64,000 nt of DNA from Pseudomonadota bacterium (GTDB lineage: Bacteria; Pseudomonadota; Alphaproteobacteria; Acetobacterales; Acetobacteraceae): contig JABBOH010000002.1 of assembly GCA_019351895.1 (NCBI GenBank), positions 154,381 to 218,380 on the forward strand. The letters run 5' to 3'. Of this stretch, positions 39,457-51,903 are shown in pieces. The position numbers and the translations under genes are program-made. How positions within the stretch are numbered: position 1 is the first letter of the stretch; every line of letters starts with the position of its first letter. The notes under the pieces were generated by a model that saw only the letters and a list, made by a program, of their open reading frames with translations, did no database searches and had not been told where the DNA came from.

Positions 39457-39723
39457 ATGGCCAACACTGATTCTGCACGTAAGCGTATTCGCCAGACCGA
39501 AAAGCGGACTGCCCGCAATGTTGCCCGCCGGACTCGCATGCGCCACGTCATCAAATCGGTGGAGACCGCTATCGCCGGCGGAGACAAGGAGGCCGCGCAG
39601 GCTGCCTTCCGGGCTGCTCAGCCGCTGTTGCAGCGCGCCGCCAACAAGGGCGTGGTGCATCGCAACACTATCGCCCGCAAGCTGTCGCGCATGTCGGGCC
39701 GTATCAAGACGATCTCCGCCTAG
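39457..39723 (+). CDS. rpsT: 30S ribosomal protein S20
   Basis: 88 aa, basic, the normal length. [21 protein letters not shown] and the C-terminal [17 protein letters not shown] are characteristic. It binds 16S rRNA early in 30S assembly. The open frame starts earlier, at 39142, inside mutM, but ATG 39457 is the family start. The ribosome site is weak (GGA 12 bases ahead), which fits the poor initiation known for S20 in other bacteria. A terminator-like hairpin follows. Confidence 0.97.
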   Translation: MANTDSARKRIRQTEKRTARNVARRTRMRHVIKSVETAIAGGDKEAAQAAFRAAQPLLQRAANKGVVHRNTIARKLSRMSGRIKTISA

Positions 39724-39741
39724 CCGTTCCGCCGACCGGCC

Positions 39742-39767
39742 GTAAGCCCGAGCTTGCCCGGGCTTAC
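39742..39767 (+). terminator. Terminator-like hairpin after rpsT
   Basis: GTAAGCCCG (39742-39750) and CGGGCTTAC (39759-39767) form a perfect 9-bp stem with an 8-base loop, 18 bp past the rpsT stop. Only three T follow shortly after (ACTTTG), so it is a rho-independent terminator with a poor U-tract. Confidence 0.6.
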
Positions 39768-39924
39768 CGGCACTTTGCGTCTCGCGCCCGATCATGCCAC
39801 GCCCGCGCACATGGTTGAAGATAACCATGACGGCCGGCGCCATGAAGCAAGTAATAAAAATCATCCCCGTCGTCGGGCGCATGAGCAAAATGGTGCAGTA
39901 CTAGTACCGATCGGAAATTACTGT

Positions 39925-39941
39925 CGCCTATATTTTAGGCG
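39925..39941. repeat. Inverted repeat CGCCTA-N5-TAGGCG upstream of dnaA
   Basis: Six-base perfect arms around TATTT. It may be an operator or a small hairpin; it is 157 bp ahead of the dnaA start used here. Confidence 0.5.
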
Positions 39942-39994
39942 GCTGAACTTCTACTGCTCCACGTCTCGATTCTAGTTGCCTCGCACCCCCGCCG

Positions 39995-40013
39995 TGACCT
40001 AACTTGCAGGTCA
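39995..40013. promoter_or_regulatory. Operator-like inverted repeat TGACCT-N7-AGGTCA
   Basis: Perfect six-base arms with a seven-base spacer, 84 bp ahead of the dnaA start codon, followed at once by the AT-rich stretch GAAATATAT. Spacing of one helical turn between arm centres suits a dimeric regulator. The regulator is unknown. Confidence 0.45.
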
Positions 40014-40097
40014 TGAAATATATCCGGGTTTAGCACCACACGCGGACCTCGTTTTCAAAAACCTCCTGTCGTAGTCTGCCCTTTATTGAAGGACGGA

Positions 40098-41612
40098 GTG
40101 CGACGACAACTGGTTTGGCACGTCATGGAGCTACAGTTGAGAGCCGCACCCGATGTCAAGGTGGCCGGATCCGAAACCGCCATGCCGGTCGACCTGTCCG
40201 GCGAATGGAACCGGGTTCGCGCCCGGCTGCAGAGTGAAGTCGGGGAGGTCGAATACCGCACTTGGCTGCGGCAAATGGCGCTCGGCATCGCCGACGGCGA
40301 TGAGGTCACGGTCCTGCTGCCGACGCGGTTCCTGCGCGACTGGGTGAGAAGCCACTACGGCGACCGCATCACCCAGCTTTGGCAGGCCGAGAACGTTCAT
40401 GTCAGGCGCGTCGATATTCGCGTAGGCCGTTCGCCGGAAGGCTTGACGACGCCGGTGTCCACCGGCCCGGCCGATGCGAACGACGAGGCCGGCGGGGCGA
40501 GCCCCGTTCTCCCGCCTGAGACCGCCGCGCCCGCGTCTCCGGCGCAGGCCCTGGACGAGGGCTCCGAAGGCCGCGGGGACGGCATCGGCCTCGATCACCG
40601 CTTCACCTTCGATACCTTCGTCGTCGGCAAGCCCAACGAGTTCGCCTTCGCCTGCGCCGGCCGCGTGGCCGACAAACCCTCCTCCCCCGGCTTCAACCCG
40701 CTGTTCCTCTATGGCGGCGTCGGCCTCGGCAAGACCCACCTCATGCACGCCATCGCCTGGAAGCTGCAGGGCGTGCGACGCGCCAACATGCCGGTTTCGG
40801 TGGCCTATATGTCGGCCGAGAAGTTCATGTACAAATTCATCGCCGCGATCCGCAACCAGTCCACGATCGAGTTCAAGGACAACCTGCGGAGCGTCGACGT
40901 GCTGATGATCGACGACCTGCAGTTCCTCATCGGCAAGGACAACACGCAGGAGGAGTTCTTCCACACCTTCAATGCGCTGGTGGATGCGGGCAAGCAGATC
41001 GTGGTGTCGGCCGACAAGTCTCCCTCGGATCTCTCGGGGCTCGAGGACCGGCTGCGCACGCGGCTCGGCTGCGGCATGGTCGCGGACCTGCATGCCACGA
41101 CCTTCGAACTTCGCATCTCGATCCTGGAGGCGAAGGCCGCCAAGGCCAGCGTCTCGGTGCCGCCCCGCGTGCTGGAGTTCCTCGCCCACAAGATCACCAG
41201 CAACGTCCGCGAGTTGGAGGGAGCGCTCAACCGGCTGGTTGCGCACTCAGCGCTGTTCCAGCGGCCGATCACCCTGGAGACGACGCAGGAGGTTCTCCAC
41301 GACATTCTGCGCGCCCACGATCGCCGGGTGACGATCGAGGAGATCCAGCGCAAGGTGGCGGAGCACTACAACATCCGCCTGACCGACATGTCCTCCGCCC
41401 GCCGCGCCCGCAACGTCGCGCGTCCGCGCCAAGTCGCGATGTTCCTCGCCAAGCAGTTGACGAGCCGCAGCCTGCCCGAGATCGGGCGCAAGTTCGGCAA
41501 CCGCGACCATACCACCGTCATGCACGCCGTCTCCCGCGTCAGCGGCCTCATGGAGAGCGACTCCGCCTTCTCCGAGGATGTCGAGTTGCTGCGCCGGATG
41601 CTGGAATCCTGA
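40098..41612 (+). CDS. dnaA: Chromosomal replication initiator DnaA
   Basis: AAA+ protein that melts the origin. 504 aa. Domain I is about residues 33-100 (WNRVRARLQSEVGEVEYRTWL), then a Pro/Ala linker, the AAA+ core with LFLYGGVGLGKTHLMHAIAW (Walker A), VLMIDDLQFLIGK (Walker B) and RLGCGMVADL, and the DNA-binding domain IV with SSARRARNVARPRQVAMFLAK and RDHTTVMHAVSRV. GTG 40098 was chosen because AAGGA lies 4 bases ahead; ATG at 40125 or 40182 are alternatives, and the latter begins nearest to the family start. It heads dnaA-dnaN-recF-gyrB. Confidence 0.95.
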   Translation: MRRQLVWHVMELQLRAAPDVKVAGSETAMPVDLSGEWNRVRARLQSEVGEVEYRTWLRQMALGIADGDEVTVLLPTRFLRDWVRSHYGDRITQLWQAENVHVRRVDIRVGRSPEGLTTPVSTGPADANDEAGGASPVLPPETAAPASPAQALDEGSEGRGDGIGLDHRFTFDTFVVGKPNEFAFACAGRVADKPSSPGFNPLFLYGGVGLGKTHLMHAIAWKLQGVRRANMPVSVAYMSAEKFMYKFIAAIRNQSTIEFKDNLRSVDVLMIDDLQFLIGKDNTQEEFFHTFNALVDAGKQIVVSADKSPSDLSGLEDRLRTRLGCGMVADLHATTFELRISILEAKAAKASVSVPPRVLEFLAHKITSNVRELEGALNRLVAHSALFQRPITLETTQEVLHDILRAHDRRVTIEEIQRKVAEHYNIRLTDMSSARRARNVARPRQVAMFLAKQLTSRSLPEIGRKFGNRDHTTVMHAVSRVSGLMESDSAFSEDVELLRRMLES

Positions 41613-41832
41613 TGCCGGCATCCCCGGCGCCCGATCACTGACGGCACGCTTCCCGCAAACCTTCACCGCTTCTTGCCGCAACAAGAAGCGTTTGCCTCCC
41701 GCAGCGCCCGCGTCGCGCGCGATGCCCGGCCGTCTTTTCAGCGCGGCGACGCGGCAGGCGGCCGAGGCCGCTTGCCCGGCGGCGGGGTGCTGCTAAGGTG
41801 CCCGCCCTTTTCAGGCTCTCCGAGGTTAGACC

Positions 41833-42952
41833 ATGAAATTCAAGGCCGAACGCGCGGTGCTGCTGAAGGCCCTCGCCCATGTGCAAAGCGTGGTCGAAAA
41901 GCGCAACACGATCCCGATCCTCGCCAACCTCATGATGTCGGTGAAGGACGGCACGCTGACGCTGACCGCGACCGACATGGAAATCGCGATCGTCGAGCAG
42001 ATAGCTGCCACCACCTTGCAGGACGGCGCCGCGACCGCCCCCGCCGCGACGCTTTATGAGATCGTGCGCAAGCTGCCCGAAGGCGCCGAGGTCGAGTTCA
42101 ACCACCCGGGCGGAGACGCGCCCCTGGCACTCCGCGCCGGGCGCTATGCCACCAGCCTGATGGTGCTGCCGGTCGACGACTTCCCGTCCATGACGGCGGG
42201 CAGCCTCGCCCATTCCTTCCGCCTGCCGGCGCAGCTGCTGCGCGGCATGATCGACAGGACCCGCTTCGCGATCAGCACGGAGGAAACGCGCTACTACCTC
42301 AACGGCATCTACCTCCATACGGCCGCCGGCAGCGATGGCGTGAAGATGCTGCGCGCGGTCGCGACGGACGGGCATCGACTTGCCCGGGTCGAGGAGCCGC
42401 TGCCCGAGGGCGCCGAGGCCATTCCGGGTGTCATCATCCCCCGCAAGACTGTCGCCGAGGCGCGCAAGCTGCTGGACGAGAGCCAGGAGGATGTCGAGAT
42501 CGCGCTGTCGGAGACGCGCATCCAGTTCACCCTCGGCACCGTGCGGCTGACCAGCAAGCTGATCGACGGCACCTTCCCCGAATACGAGCGCGTCATTCCG
42601 CGCGACAACGACAAGATCCTCCGCGTGGGCAAGAAGGACTTCGCCGAGGCAGTGGCCCGCGTCTCGGCCATCTCCACCGAGCGGTCGCGCCCGGTGAAGC
42701 TCGCCCTCGGCCCCGATCTGCTGACGCTCTCGGCGGCAAGTCCCGAACAGGGCTCGGCGACCGAGGAGCTTGACGGCGGCCGGGTGACCTATGCCTCTGC
42801 GCCGCTCGAGATCGGTTTCCAGGCGCGCTACCTCAACGACATCACCGATCAGATCGGCGGCGAGGTGGAGTTCCTGTTCTCCGACGGCTCCGCGCCCACT
42901 GTCGTGCGCGATGCGGGCGATGCAAGCGCGCTCTACGTGCTGATGCCGATGC

Positions 42953-42960
<8 letters not shown>
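41833..42960 (+). CDS. dnaN: DNA polymerase III beta sliding clamp
   Basis: Ring-shaped processivity clamp, 375 aa with three repeated clamp domains of about 125 residues. MKFKAERAVLLKALAHVQSVVEKRNTIPIL opens domain 1, DDFPSMTAG domain 2, and TDGHRLARVE and the terminal SALYVLMPMRV are hallmark segments; VLMPMR lines the peptide-binding pocket. GAGG lies 7 bases before the ATG. A 220-bp gap after dnaA may hold its own promoter. It overlaps recF by 8 bp. Confidence 0.98.
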
Positions 42961-46685
<3,725 letters not shown>

Positions 46686-46756
46686 CGCCGCTCAAGGCTT
46701 TCTATGCGGGTGGCCGGAACGATCAGGTCCCGGGCCATTCGCAAAAGGAGGCTTCG

Positions 46757-47188
46757 ATGGCTCCACGCTTTGGTGCCGATGGCGAGCGAGACGGCCTGCT
46801 GCTCGCCAGCCGCATCCTGCTCATGCTGCTCTTCGTGATCTTTGGCTGGGAGAAGCTTATCGGCTTCTCCGGGACGGTTGGGTATTTCGCGCAACTCGGC
46901 CTGCCTGAGCCGCCGATCGCGGCGCTGATCGCCGTCGTGATGGAGTTCTTCGTCGGCCTCGCGATCGTTGTCGGGGCGTTCACGCGACCGCTGGCGATCC
47001 TTCTCGCCATCTATACGATCGCGACGGCGCTGATCGGCCATCATTTCTGGACGCTCAGCGGCATGGCGCGGATGGAGAGCGAGATCAACTTCTTCAAGAA
47101 CGTGAGCATCACGGGCGGGCTCATCCTGCTCTATGTCACGGGTGCCGGCCGCTACTCCGTCGATGCCCGGATGAACCGCGCGGACTGA
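46757..47188 (+). CDS. DoxX family membrane protein
   Basis: 143 aa with four membrane helices. It has ILLMLLFVIFGWEKLIGFSGTVGYF, LGLPEPPIAALIAVVMEFFVGLAIVVGAFTRPLA and the last helix ITGGLILLYVTGAGRYSVDA, the normal DoxX/DUF417-like pattern. Function not known; relatives are tied to redox stress or quinone-linked oxidases. AAAGGAGG sits 5 bases before ATG 46757, the best ribosome site in this region. It is 71 bp after gyrB. Confidence 0.9.
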   Translation: MAPRFGADGERDGLLLASRILLMLLFVIFGWEKLIGFSGTVGYFAQLGLPEPPIAALIAVVMEFFVGLAIVVGAFTRPLAILLAIYTIATALIGHHFWTLSGMARMESEINFFKNVSITGGLILLYVTGAGRYSVDARMNRAD

Positions 47189-47697
47189 TCCCGGCCGCGC
47201 CCACCACCGAACCCGCATCCGTACGGGGCAGGCGCGCCCGTCGGGCTTCGCCGCCCCCTTCCACGGGCCCTCTGACGCGGATGCCCGGCCTCGCGGGCAG
47301 GCCGACGAGCATCGCCCCTCCCCGCGCTGATCGACGCCGGGCCAGCCGCGTCGCCAGATCCCCCCCAGAATCCGGACGCCCAGGGCTGGGGCAACCTGAC
47401 CGCTGAGCGCGTCGGGACTTTAGCTCCCTGCGATAGAACTCGGATCTTTTAGCATAATTCTGTTCTTCGCCGCTGCTTCGGCGCGGGCGTCGACGCAAAG
47501 AAAAACGCATGGTTGCGCAGGAATTGAGATTTCTTTCTGTGCCGACACTTATTTGAAAGTTTTTCCTCACATAACCGTGATACAAGGAAACCGCAGACAA
47601 TATAACGGCTACCGGAATCGATCTGTCAACTCGTTTTGTCCGAATACGAAACTATTGCTCGCGCGAGTAATCCTTTGTGACATGACGGGGATGACCG
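47189..47697. other. 509-bp gap upstream of the GH5 gene
   Basis: No supportable gene. The first 250 bp are GC-rich like the genome; the second half becomes clearly AT-richer (47430-47690), with runs such as TTTTAGCATAATTC and ATTTGAAAGTTTTTCC. It probably holds the promoter of the glycosidase. A near-perfect palindrome lies at 47654-47671. Confidence 0.6.
47654..47671. promoter_or_regulatory. Operator-like palindrome before the GH5 gene
   Basis: ATTGCTCGCGCGAGTAAT is an 18-base inverted repeat with one mismatched pair; the core CTCGCGCGAG (47658-47667) is a perfect palindrome. It ends 26 bp before the start codon, where a repressor would block transcription or a leader hairpin would affect initiation. 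Confidence 0.45.
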
Positions 47698-49512
47698 ATG
47701 AGTATTACGCTGACGGTTGCCGAAGATGCCTACCTGGGCAACGCTCAATTCGTGGTCGATATAGATGGCATGCTGGCCGGCGGCATCCAGACTGCGACCA
47801 CTCTCCACAATTCCGGCCAGTGGCAGACCATCAGCCTGAACGACCTGCTAGCGCCGGGCGCTCATACTGTCAAAGTAACCTTCCTGAAGGATGCCTACGG
47901 AGGCTCCGCCTCCATGGACAGGAACCTCTATGTCGGTTCCGTCTCGATGGGCGGCCTCACCGACACGCTCGGCACCGAGTTGAAATCCACCGGCAACAGC
48001 GTCACGGCCAACTTCTCAATCCCCGCCGCCTCCACCGTCCCGTCCACCCCGGTGCTGACCGCCGGCACGCCCCCGCCTGTTCCGACAACCGCCGCGCCCG
48101 CGCCCGCTACCATCAACTCGGTTGCCCCGCCCGCCGCGATCCCGAGCACGACGGATACGGGTGCAGGCTTGACGCTGACGGTTGCCGAAGATGCCTACCT
48201 GGGCAATGCCCAGTTCACCGTCGCCGTGGATGGCAAGCAAGTCGGCGGCATCCAGACCGCGACCACTCTCCACAATTCCGGCCAGTGGCAGACCATCAGC
48301 CTGAACAACCTGCTCGCGCCCGGGGCTCATACCGTCAAAGTAACCTTCCTGAAGGATGCCTACGGAGGCTCCGCCTCCATGGACAGGAACCTCTATGTCG
48401 GTTCCGTCTCGATGGGCGGCCTCACCGACACGCTCGGCACCGAGTTGAAATCCACCGGCAACAGCGTCACGGCCAACTTCTCAATCCCCGCCGCCTCCAG
48501 CACTCCATCCGCCCCGGTGCTGACCGCCGGCACGCCCCCGCCAGCTACCACCACGCCCGTTGTCGGTACCACCCCGCCCCCGACCAAGGGCGTCTCGCTT
48601 CTCGGCGTCAACCTGTCAGGCGCCGAATACGGAGACCCCGTCACGGGCGTGCTTGGCCACACCTACACCTATCCCACCAACGGCGAGATCGACTACTTCG
48701 CCTCGCTCGGAATGAACGTCGTCCGAATTCCCATTCAATGGCAAAGGTTGCAGCCCGTTCAGAATGGGCCGCTCGATCAGACGCAGCTCGCCTGCCTCGA
48801 CGGCATCGTTGCCCACGCAGCCACACAGGGCGTGAAGGTTCTGATCGACGCTCATAACTACGGCATCGCTTTCGGAAGCGACATCGGCAGCGCCGGGACG
48901 CCCAACGCGTCCTTCGCTAACTTCTGGTCGCAGATGGCCACACACTTCAAGAACGACCCGAACGTCGTGTTCGACATCATGAACGAACCGCACGACCAGA
49001 CGGCCACGCAATGGGCCGCATCGGCGCAGGCCGCGGTCACCGCGATCCGGGCGACGGGTGCGACACAGGAAATCCTCGTCTCCGGCTCGGAGTGGGATGG
49101 TGGTTCGTCCTGGATCAGCTCAGGCAACGCGGCTGCCCTTGTCAATATCCAGGACCCCGCAAACAATCTTGGCTATGAGGTCCACGAGTATTTCGACACC
49201 GCCGCGACCGGCACCAGCACGATGGTGGTGTCACCCACCATCGGGCCGGAACGTCTGGCGGACATAACCCAGTGGGCGGAGGAATACGGCAAGAAGCTGT
49301 TTCTCGGCGAGGTCGGAGCCGGCAGCGACCCCACGAGCCTCACTGCGCTGAGCAATACGCTCAACTATATCAACGCCAACTCGAGCGTCTGGCAGGGTGC
49401 GACCTATTGGGCGGCAGGTCCCTGGAATTCGAACTACATGTTCTCAGCCAATCCGCAGAACGGGCATGAGGCGCCGCAGGCCGCGGTTCTTGCCGCGGCT
49501 GTCCATCACTGA
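47698..49512 (+). CDS. GH5 glycoside hydrolase with two N-terminal carbohydrate-binding modules
   Basis: 604 aa. Two nearly identical modules (about residues 3-110 and 158-265; SITLTVAEDAYLGNAQF and QTATTLHNSGQWQTISL) resemble calcium-dependent CBM60/CBM36-type xylan or beta-glucan binders. Pro/Thr-rich linkers separate them from each other and from the catalytic domain (about 300-604). GH5 marks are LGVNLSGAEYGDPV, MNVVRIPIQWQRLQP, IDAHNY, DIMNEPHD (acid/base Glu) and LFLGEVGAGSD (nucleophile Glu). This suggests an endo-beta-glucanase or related beta-glycanase. There is no signal peptide although the domains suggest an extracellular enzyme; a non-classical or type I route is possible. Upstream DNA is AT-richer, hinting at acquisition. 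Confidence 0.9.
   Translation: MSITLTVAEDAYLGNAQFVVDIDGMLAGGIQTATTLHNSGQWQTISLNDLLAPGAHTVKVTFLKDAYGGSASMDRNLYVGSVSMGGLTDTLGTELKSTGNSVTANFSIPAASTVPSTPVLTAGTPPPVPTTAAPAPATINSVAPPAAIPSTTDTGAGLTLTVAEDAYLGNAQFTVAVDGKQVGGIQTATTLHNSGQWQTISLNNLLAPGAHTVKVTFLKDAYGGSASMDRNLYVGSVSMGGLTDTLGTELKSTGNSVTANFSIPAASSTPSAPVLTAGTPPPATTTPVVGTTPPPTKGVSLLGVNLSGAEYGDPVTGVLGHTYTYPTNGEIDYFASLGMNVVRIPIQWQRLQPVQNGPLDQTQLACLDGIVAHAATQGVKVLIDAHNYGIAFGSDIGSAGTPNASFANFWSQMATHFKNDPNVVFDIMNEPHDQTATQWAASAQAAVTAIRATGATQEILVSGSEWDGGSSWISSGNAAALVNIQDPANNLGYEVHEYFDTAATGTSTMVVSPTIGPERLADITQWAEEYGKKLFLGEVGAGSDPTSLTALSNTLNYINANSSVWQGATYWAAGPWNSNYMFSANPQNGHEAPQAAVLAAAVHH
47707..48077 (+). repeat. Direct repeat, copy 1 (first binding module and linker start)
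   Basis: 371 bp that recur at a constant offset of 465 bp (48172-48542) with few substitutions and no indel seen. The most conserved part is the second two thirds, where synonymous sites are also unchanged, so the duplication is recent or maintained by gene conversion. Confidence 0.9.
48172..48542 (+). repeat. Direct repeat, copy 2 (second binding module and linker start)
   Basis: Partner of the copy at 47707-48077. Differences are concentrated in the first 120 bases of the unit (for example VVDIDGMLAGG against TVAVDGKQVGG). Confidence 0.9.
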
Positions 49513-49565
49513 GACGACGCCAGATGCAACGCCCTCGGGCCGCCACCCCGCCGAAACTCGGCGCC

Positions 49566-50561
49566 TCAGACCTTGTAGCGCTTGGCGAGCAGGTGGACGC
49601 CCGCCGCCAGACCCACTGCCGCCGCTGCCCAGAAGGCATCGCGGTGGCGGTCGGTGAACATCTCCCAGCTGCCGGATTTTGACTGCCCGTCGAAGCGGCC
49701 ATGGGCGCTGTAGTCACCCGCCACCGGCTTGAACAGATTGGCGGGCGCGTCCTCGGGCAATGGCTGGTCCGTCAACTGGCCCGTATATCCTGCGCTCGCG
49801 AGATAGCGGTCGATCAACGCCGGCGCGATGCGGTTGGCGAGGATCGCCTTCACCGTCGGGAACCCGACCCAAATCTCGCGCCGCTTGTGGGTCGCGGCAA
49901 ACAGGATGGCGCGTGCAGGGACCTCAGGCTGGAAGATCGGCGCGACGGGCTGTGCGCGCTTGCCCATCTTGTTCAACGCCCAGTCGAACTGCGGCGTATT
50001 CACCGCCGGAAGGTTGACCACGGTCAGGTGGATGTCGAGCTTGTCGTGGATGATCTCGGAGCGGAGCGAATCCGTGAAGCCGCGGATGGCGGCTTTTGCC
50101 CCGCAATAGACCGCCTGCAACGGGACCGAGCGATACGCGAGCGCCGACCCGACATTGACGATCGTGCCGCGATTGCGCGTGCGCATGCGGGAAAGCGCCG
50201 TCATCATCCCATGGACCTGCCCGAGATAGGTCACGCGCGTTCCACGCTCGACCTCATCGGCTGTCAGTTTGGATACGGGAGAGAACACCGTCGCCATCGC
50301 AACGTTCACCCAGATGTCGATCGGCCCGAGAGTTTCCTCCACCTGGGAGGCCGCAGCTTCGACCGCTTCCGCGTCGGCGACATCCGTCGAAATTGGCAGC
50401 GCCCTCACGCCATACCGGGACCGGATTTCGGCGGCCGCGCGATCGAGACGATCCTGGTCCCGCGAGAGCAACGCCACGTCGTAGCCGTGACGCGCGAATT
50501 CCTCGACGGCCGCGCGGCCGACACCGGCTCCCGCACCCGTGATGACAACGATGCCTGGCAT
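49566..50561 (-). CDS. Short-chain dehydrogenase/reductase with C-terminal membrane segment
   Basis: 331 aa. Rossmann motif IVVITGAGAGVGRAAVEEFA at residues 3-22, NVAMAT in place of the usual NNAG, the catalytic Ser in VNVGSALAYRSVP and YCGAKAA giving the YxxxK motif. The C-terminal 60 residues are an extension (after WVGFPTVKAILANRIAPALID) that ends in a possible helix DAFWAAAAVGLAAGVHLLAKRY, so it may be membrane-bound. Coenzyme and substrate unknown. ATG 50561 starts the Rossmann fold directly; the open frame extends 19 codons upstream. Confidence 0.9.
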   Translation of the reverse strand: MPGIVVITGAGAGVGRAAVEEFARHGYDVALLSRDQDRLDRAAAEIRSRYGVRALPISTDVADAEAVEAAASQVEETLGPIDIWVNVAMATVFSPVSKLTADEVERGTRVTYLGQVHGMMTALSRMRTRNRGTIVNVGSALAYRSVPLQAVYCGAKAAIRGFTDSLRSEIIHDKLDIHLTVVNLPAVNTPQFDWALNKMGKRAQPVAPIFQPEVPARAILFAATHKRREIWVGFPTVKAILANRIAPALIDRYLASAGYTGQLTDQPLPEDAPANLFKPVAGDYSAHGRFDGQSKSGSWEMFTDRHRDAFWAAAAVGLAAGVHLLAKRYKV

Positions 50562-50779
50562 GGTACTTACCCCGCTGGAATGAACGCTCAATCGCGGCAA
50601 TCGGCTCACCGCGATCATCCTGTCGAACCAGCAACAATTTTTTACTGAGCCAAGGCGGCCGAGGATTATCGCTGGTTCATGTGCGACGGAAGGTGGTCGC
50701 CGGATGGCGAAGCGCTACTCACAAGACAGCGACGGCGGGCATGGAGATGAACCCACTGTCATGAAAGGGGTTGCCGGCC

Positions 50780-51655
50780 CTACCCGCCAGTGGCGAAGCC
50801 TGGATAAAGCGTCATGCCGCCATCGACGAAGATCGTCGCCCCGGTCACATAATCCGCGGCATCGGAGGCGAGCCAGACGGCGGCCTGGGCGATGTCGTCC
50901 GGTTCGCCGATCCGTTTGTAGGGAACAAGCGTCATCAGGTCGGCATAGGCCTGATCGGTGTCCCAGGCGGATGTGTTGATCGGGGTCCGGATAGCGCCGG
51001 GCGCGATGCTGTTCACGCGGATGAAATGCGGTGCCAGTTCCTGGGCGATGCTTTTCATCAACAGCATGACGCCGCCCTTCGATGCGGCGTAGTTCGCGTG
51101 ACCGGCCCAAGGGATGACCTGATGCACCGAACTCATGCAGATGATCTTTCCTGCCGCCTGCGAAACGGATGAGACGACGCCGCGTCGCTTAAACTCCCGC
51201 GTGGCGGCGCGCGTGCACAGGAACTGGCCGGTCAGGTTAATGCCGATGACGGTGTTCCACTGCTCAAGCGTCATCTCGTCGAACGGAGAGTCCCGCTGCA
51301 GGCCCGCGTTGCTGACCGAGATGTGCAGCGTGCCGAAGTGGGCGATGGCGGCGGCGAACATCTGCTCGACCTCGTCCTCCCGGCTGACATCGGCGCGGAG
51401 CGCGATGGCGCGGCGGCCCATGCCCTCGATCTCATGGGCGACCTCCTCGGCGGTCTCCGGATGCGTCACGTAGTTGACGGCGACATCAGCCCCGGCTCGG
51501 GCAAGCCCGAGTGCCACGGCCTTGCCGATACCGGAATTGGCGCCGGTCACCAGCGCCGGCTGTCCCGTCAATACCTGGTGATACGGGGCGTGCGGCAGGC
51601 GGCTCGCATCCGGCAGGGCGCGTGCGTCGGGTTCCTTGGAATTCATGTCGCTCAT
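50780..51655 (-). CDS. SDR family oxidoreductase, glucose 1-dehydrogenase-like
   Basis: 291 aa. ALVTGANSGIGKAVALGLARAG binds the nucleotide; SVSNAGLQRDSPF is the NNAG equivalent; CMSSVHQVIPWAGHANYAASKGG carries the catalytic Ser and YxxxK; the end FVDGGMTLYPGFATGG is typical of the glucose 1-dehydrogenase group. The 30-residue N-terminal extension resembles the general stress SDRs. It is divergent from the TauE/SafE gene and follows no clear operon. Confidence 0.92.
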   Translation of the reverse strand: MSDMNSKEPDARALPDASRLPHAPYHQVLTGQPALVTGANSGIGKAVALGLARAGADVAVNYVTHPETAEEVAHEIEGMGRRAIALRADVSREDEVEQMFAAAIAHFGTLHISVSNAGLQRDSPFDEMTLEQWNTVIGINLTGQFLCTRAATREFKRRGVVSSVSQAAGKIICMSSVHQVIPWAGHANYAASKGGVMLLMKSIAQELAPHFIRVNSIAPGAIRTPINTSAWDTDQAYADLMTLVPYKRIGEPDDIAQAAVWLASDAADYVTGATIFVDGGMTLYPGFATGG

Positions 51656-51903
51656 CGGCGGGGGCTTCTTTCTGCTTGATGCTGCGCCGCGCGTACTTGG
51701 TGCGACCGGCGCGACATGCGCCCTGCCCGATGGTATCGCGCCTGAACCTCCGCGTCACGATAGCGCGAGCCGCACCCGCGGCGCTTCGTGGAAATCGTCC
51801 GGTCGCGTCGTCAGGCGCACCGCATCCACGATCCGCTGGCGGATTATTGACGCTGAACAATCGATATGGGCAAGGACGACGGCATATCGTGGAGGGGGAG
51901 ACC

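Larger units (their letters stand above)
39768..40097. other. Regulatory region upstream of dnaA
   Basis: About 330 bp, AT-richer than the genes around it. It contains no coding region I can support. It holds GTACTAGTAC (palindrome near 39898-39907), a hairpin CGCCTA-N5-TAGGCG (39925-39941), one GANTC site (GATTC, 39968-39972) and an inverted repeat TGACCT-N7-AGGTCA (39995-40013). No match to the DnaA box TTATCCACA was seen, so this does not look like a replication origin. Confidence 0.55.

Noticed and set aside
39768..40097. Region before dnaA as the replication origin
   Set aside because: No DnaA-box consensus or AT-rich 13-mer array was seen, and in many alphaproteobacteria the origin is not next to dnaA.
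40086..40097. TTG at 40086 as the dnaA start
   Set aside because: It lies ahead of the AAGGA ribosome site that serves the GTG at 40098.
47553..48857. 434-codon frame with strong internal repeats
   Set aside because: It is the shifted frame of the duplicated binding modules of the GH5 gene, so the repeats are inherited from that gene.
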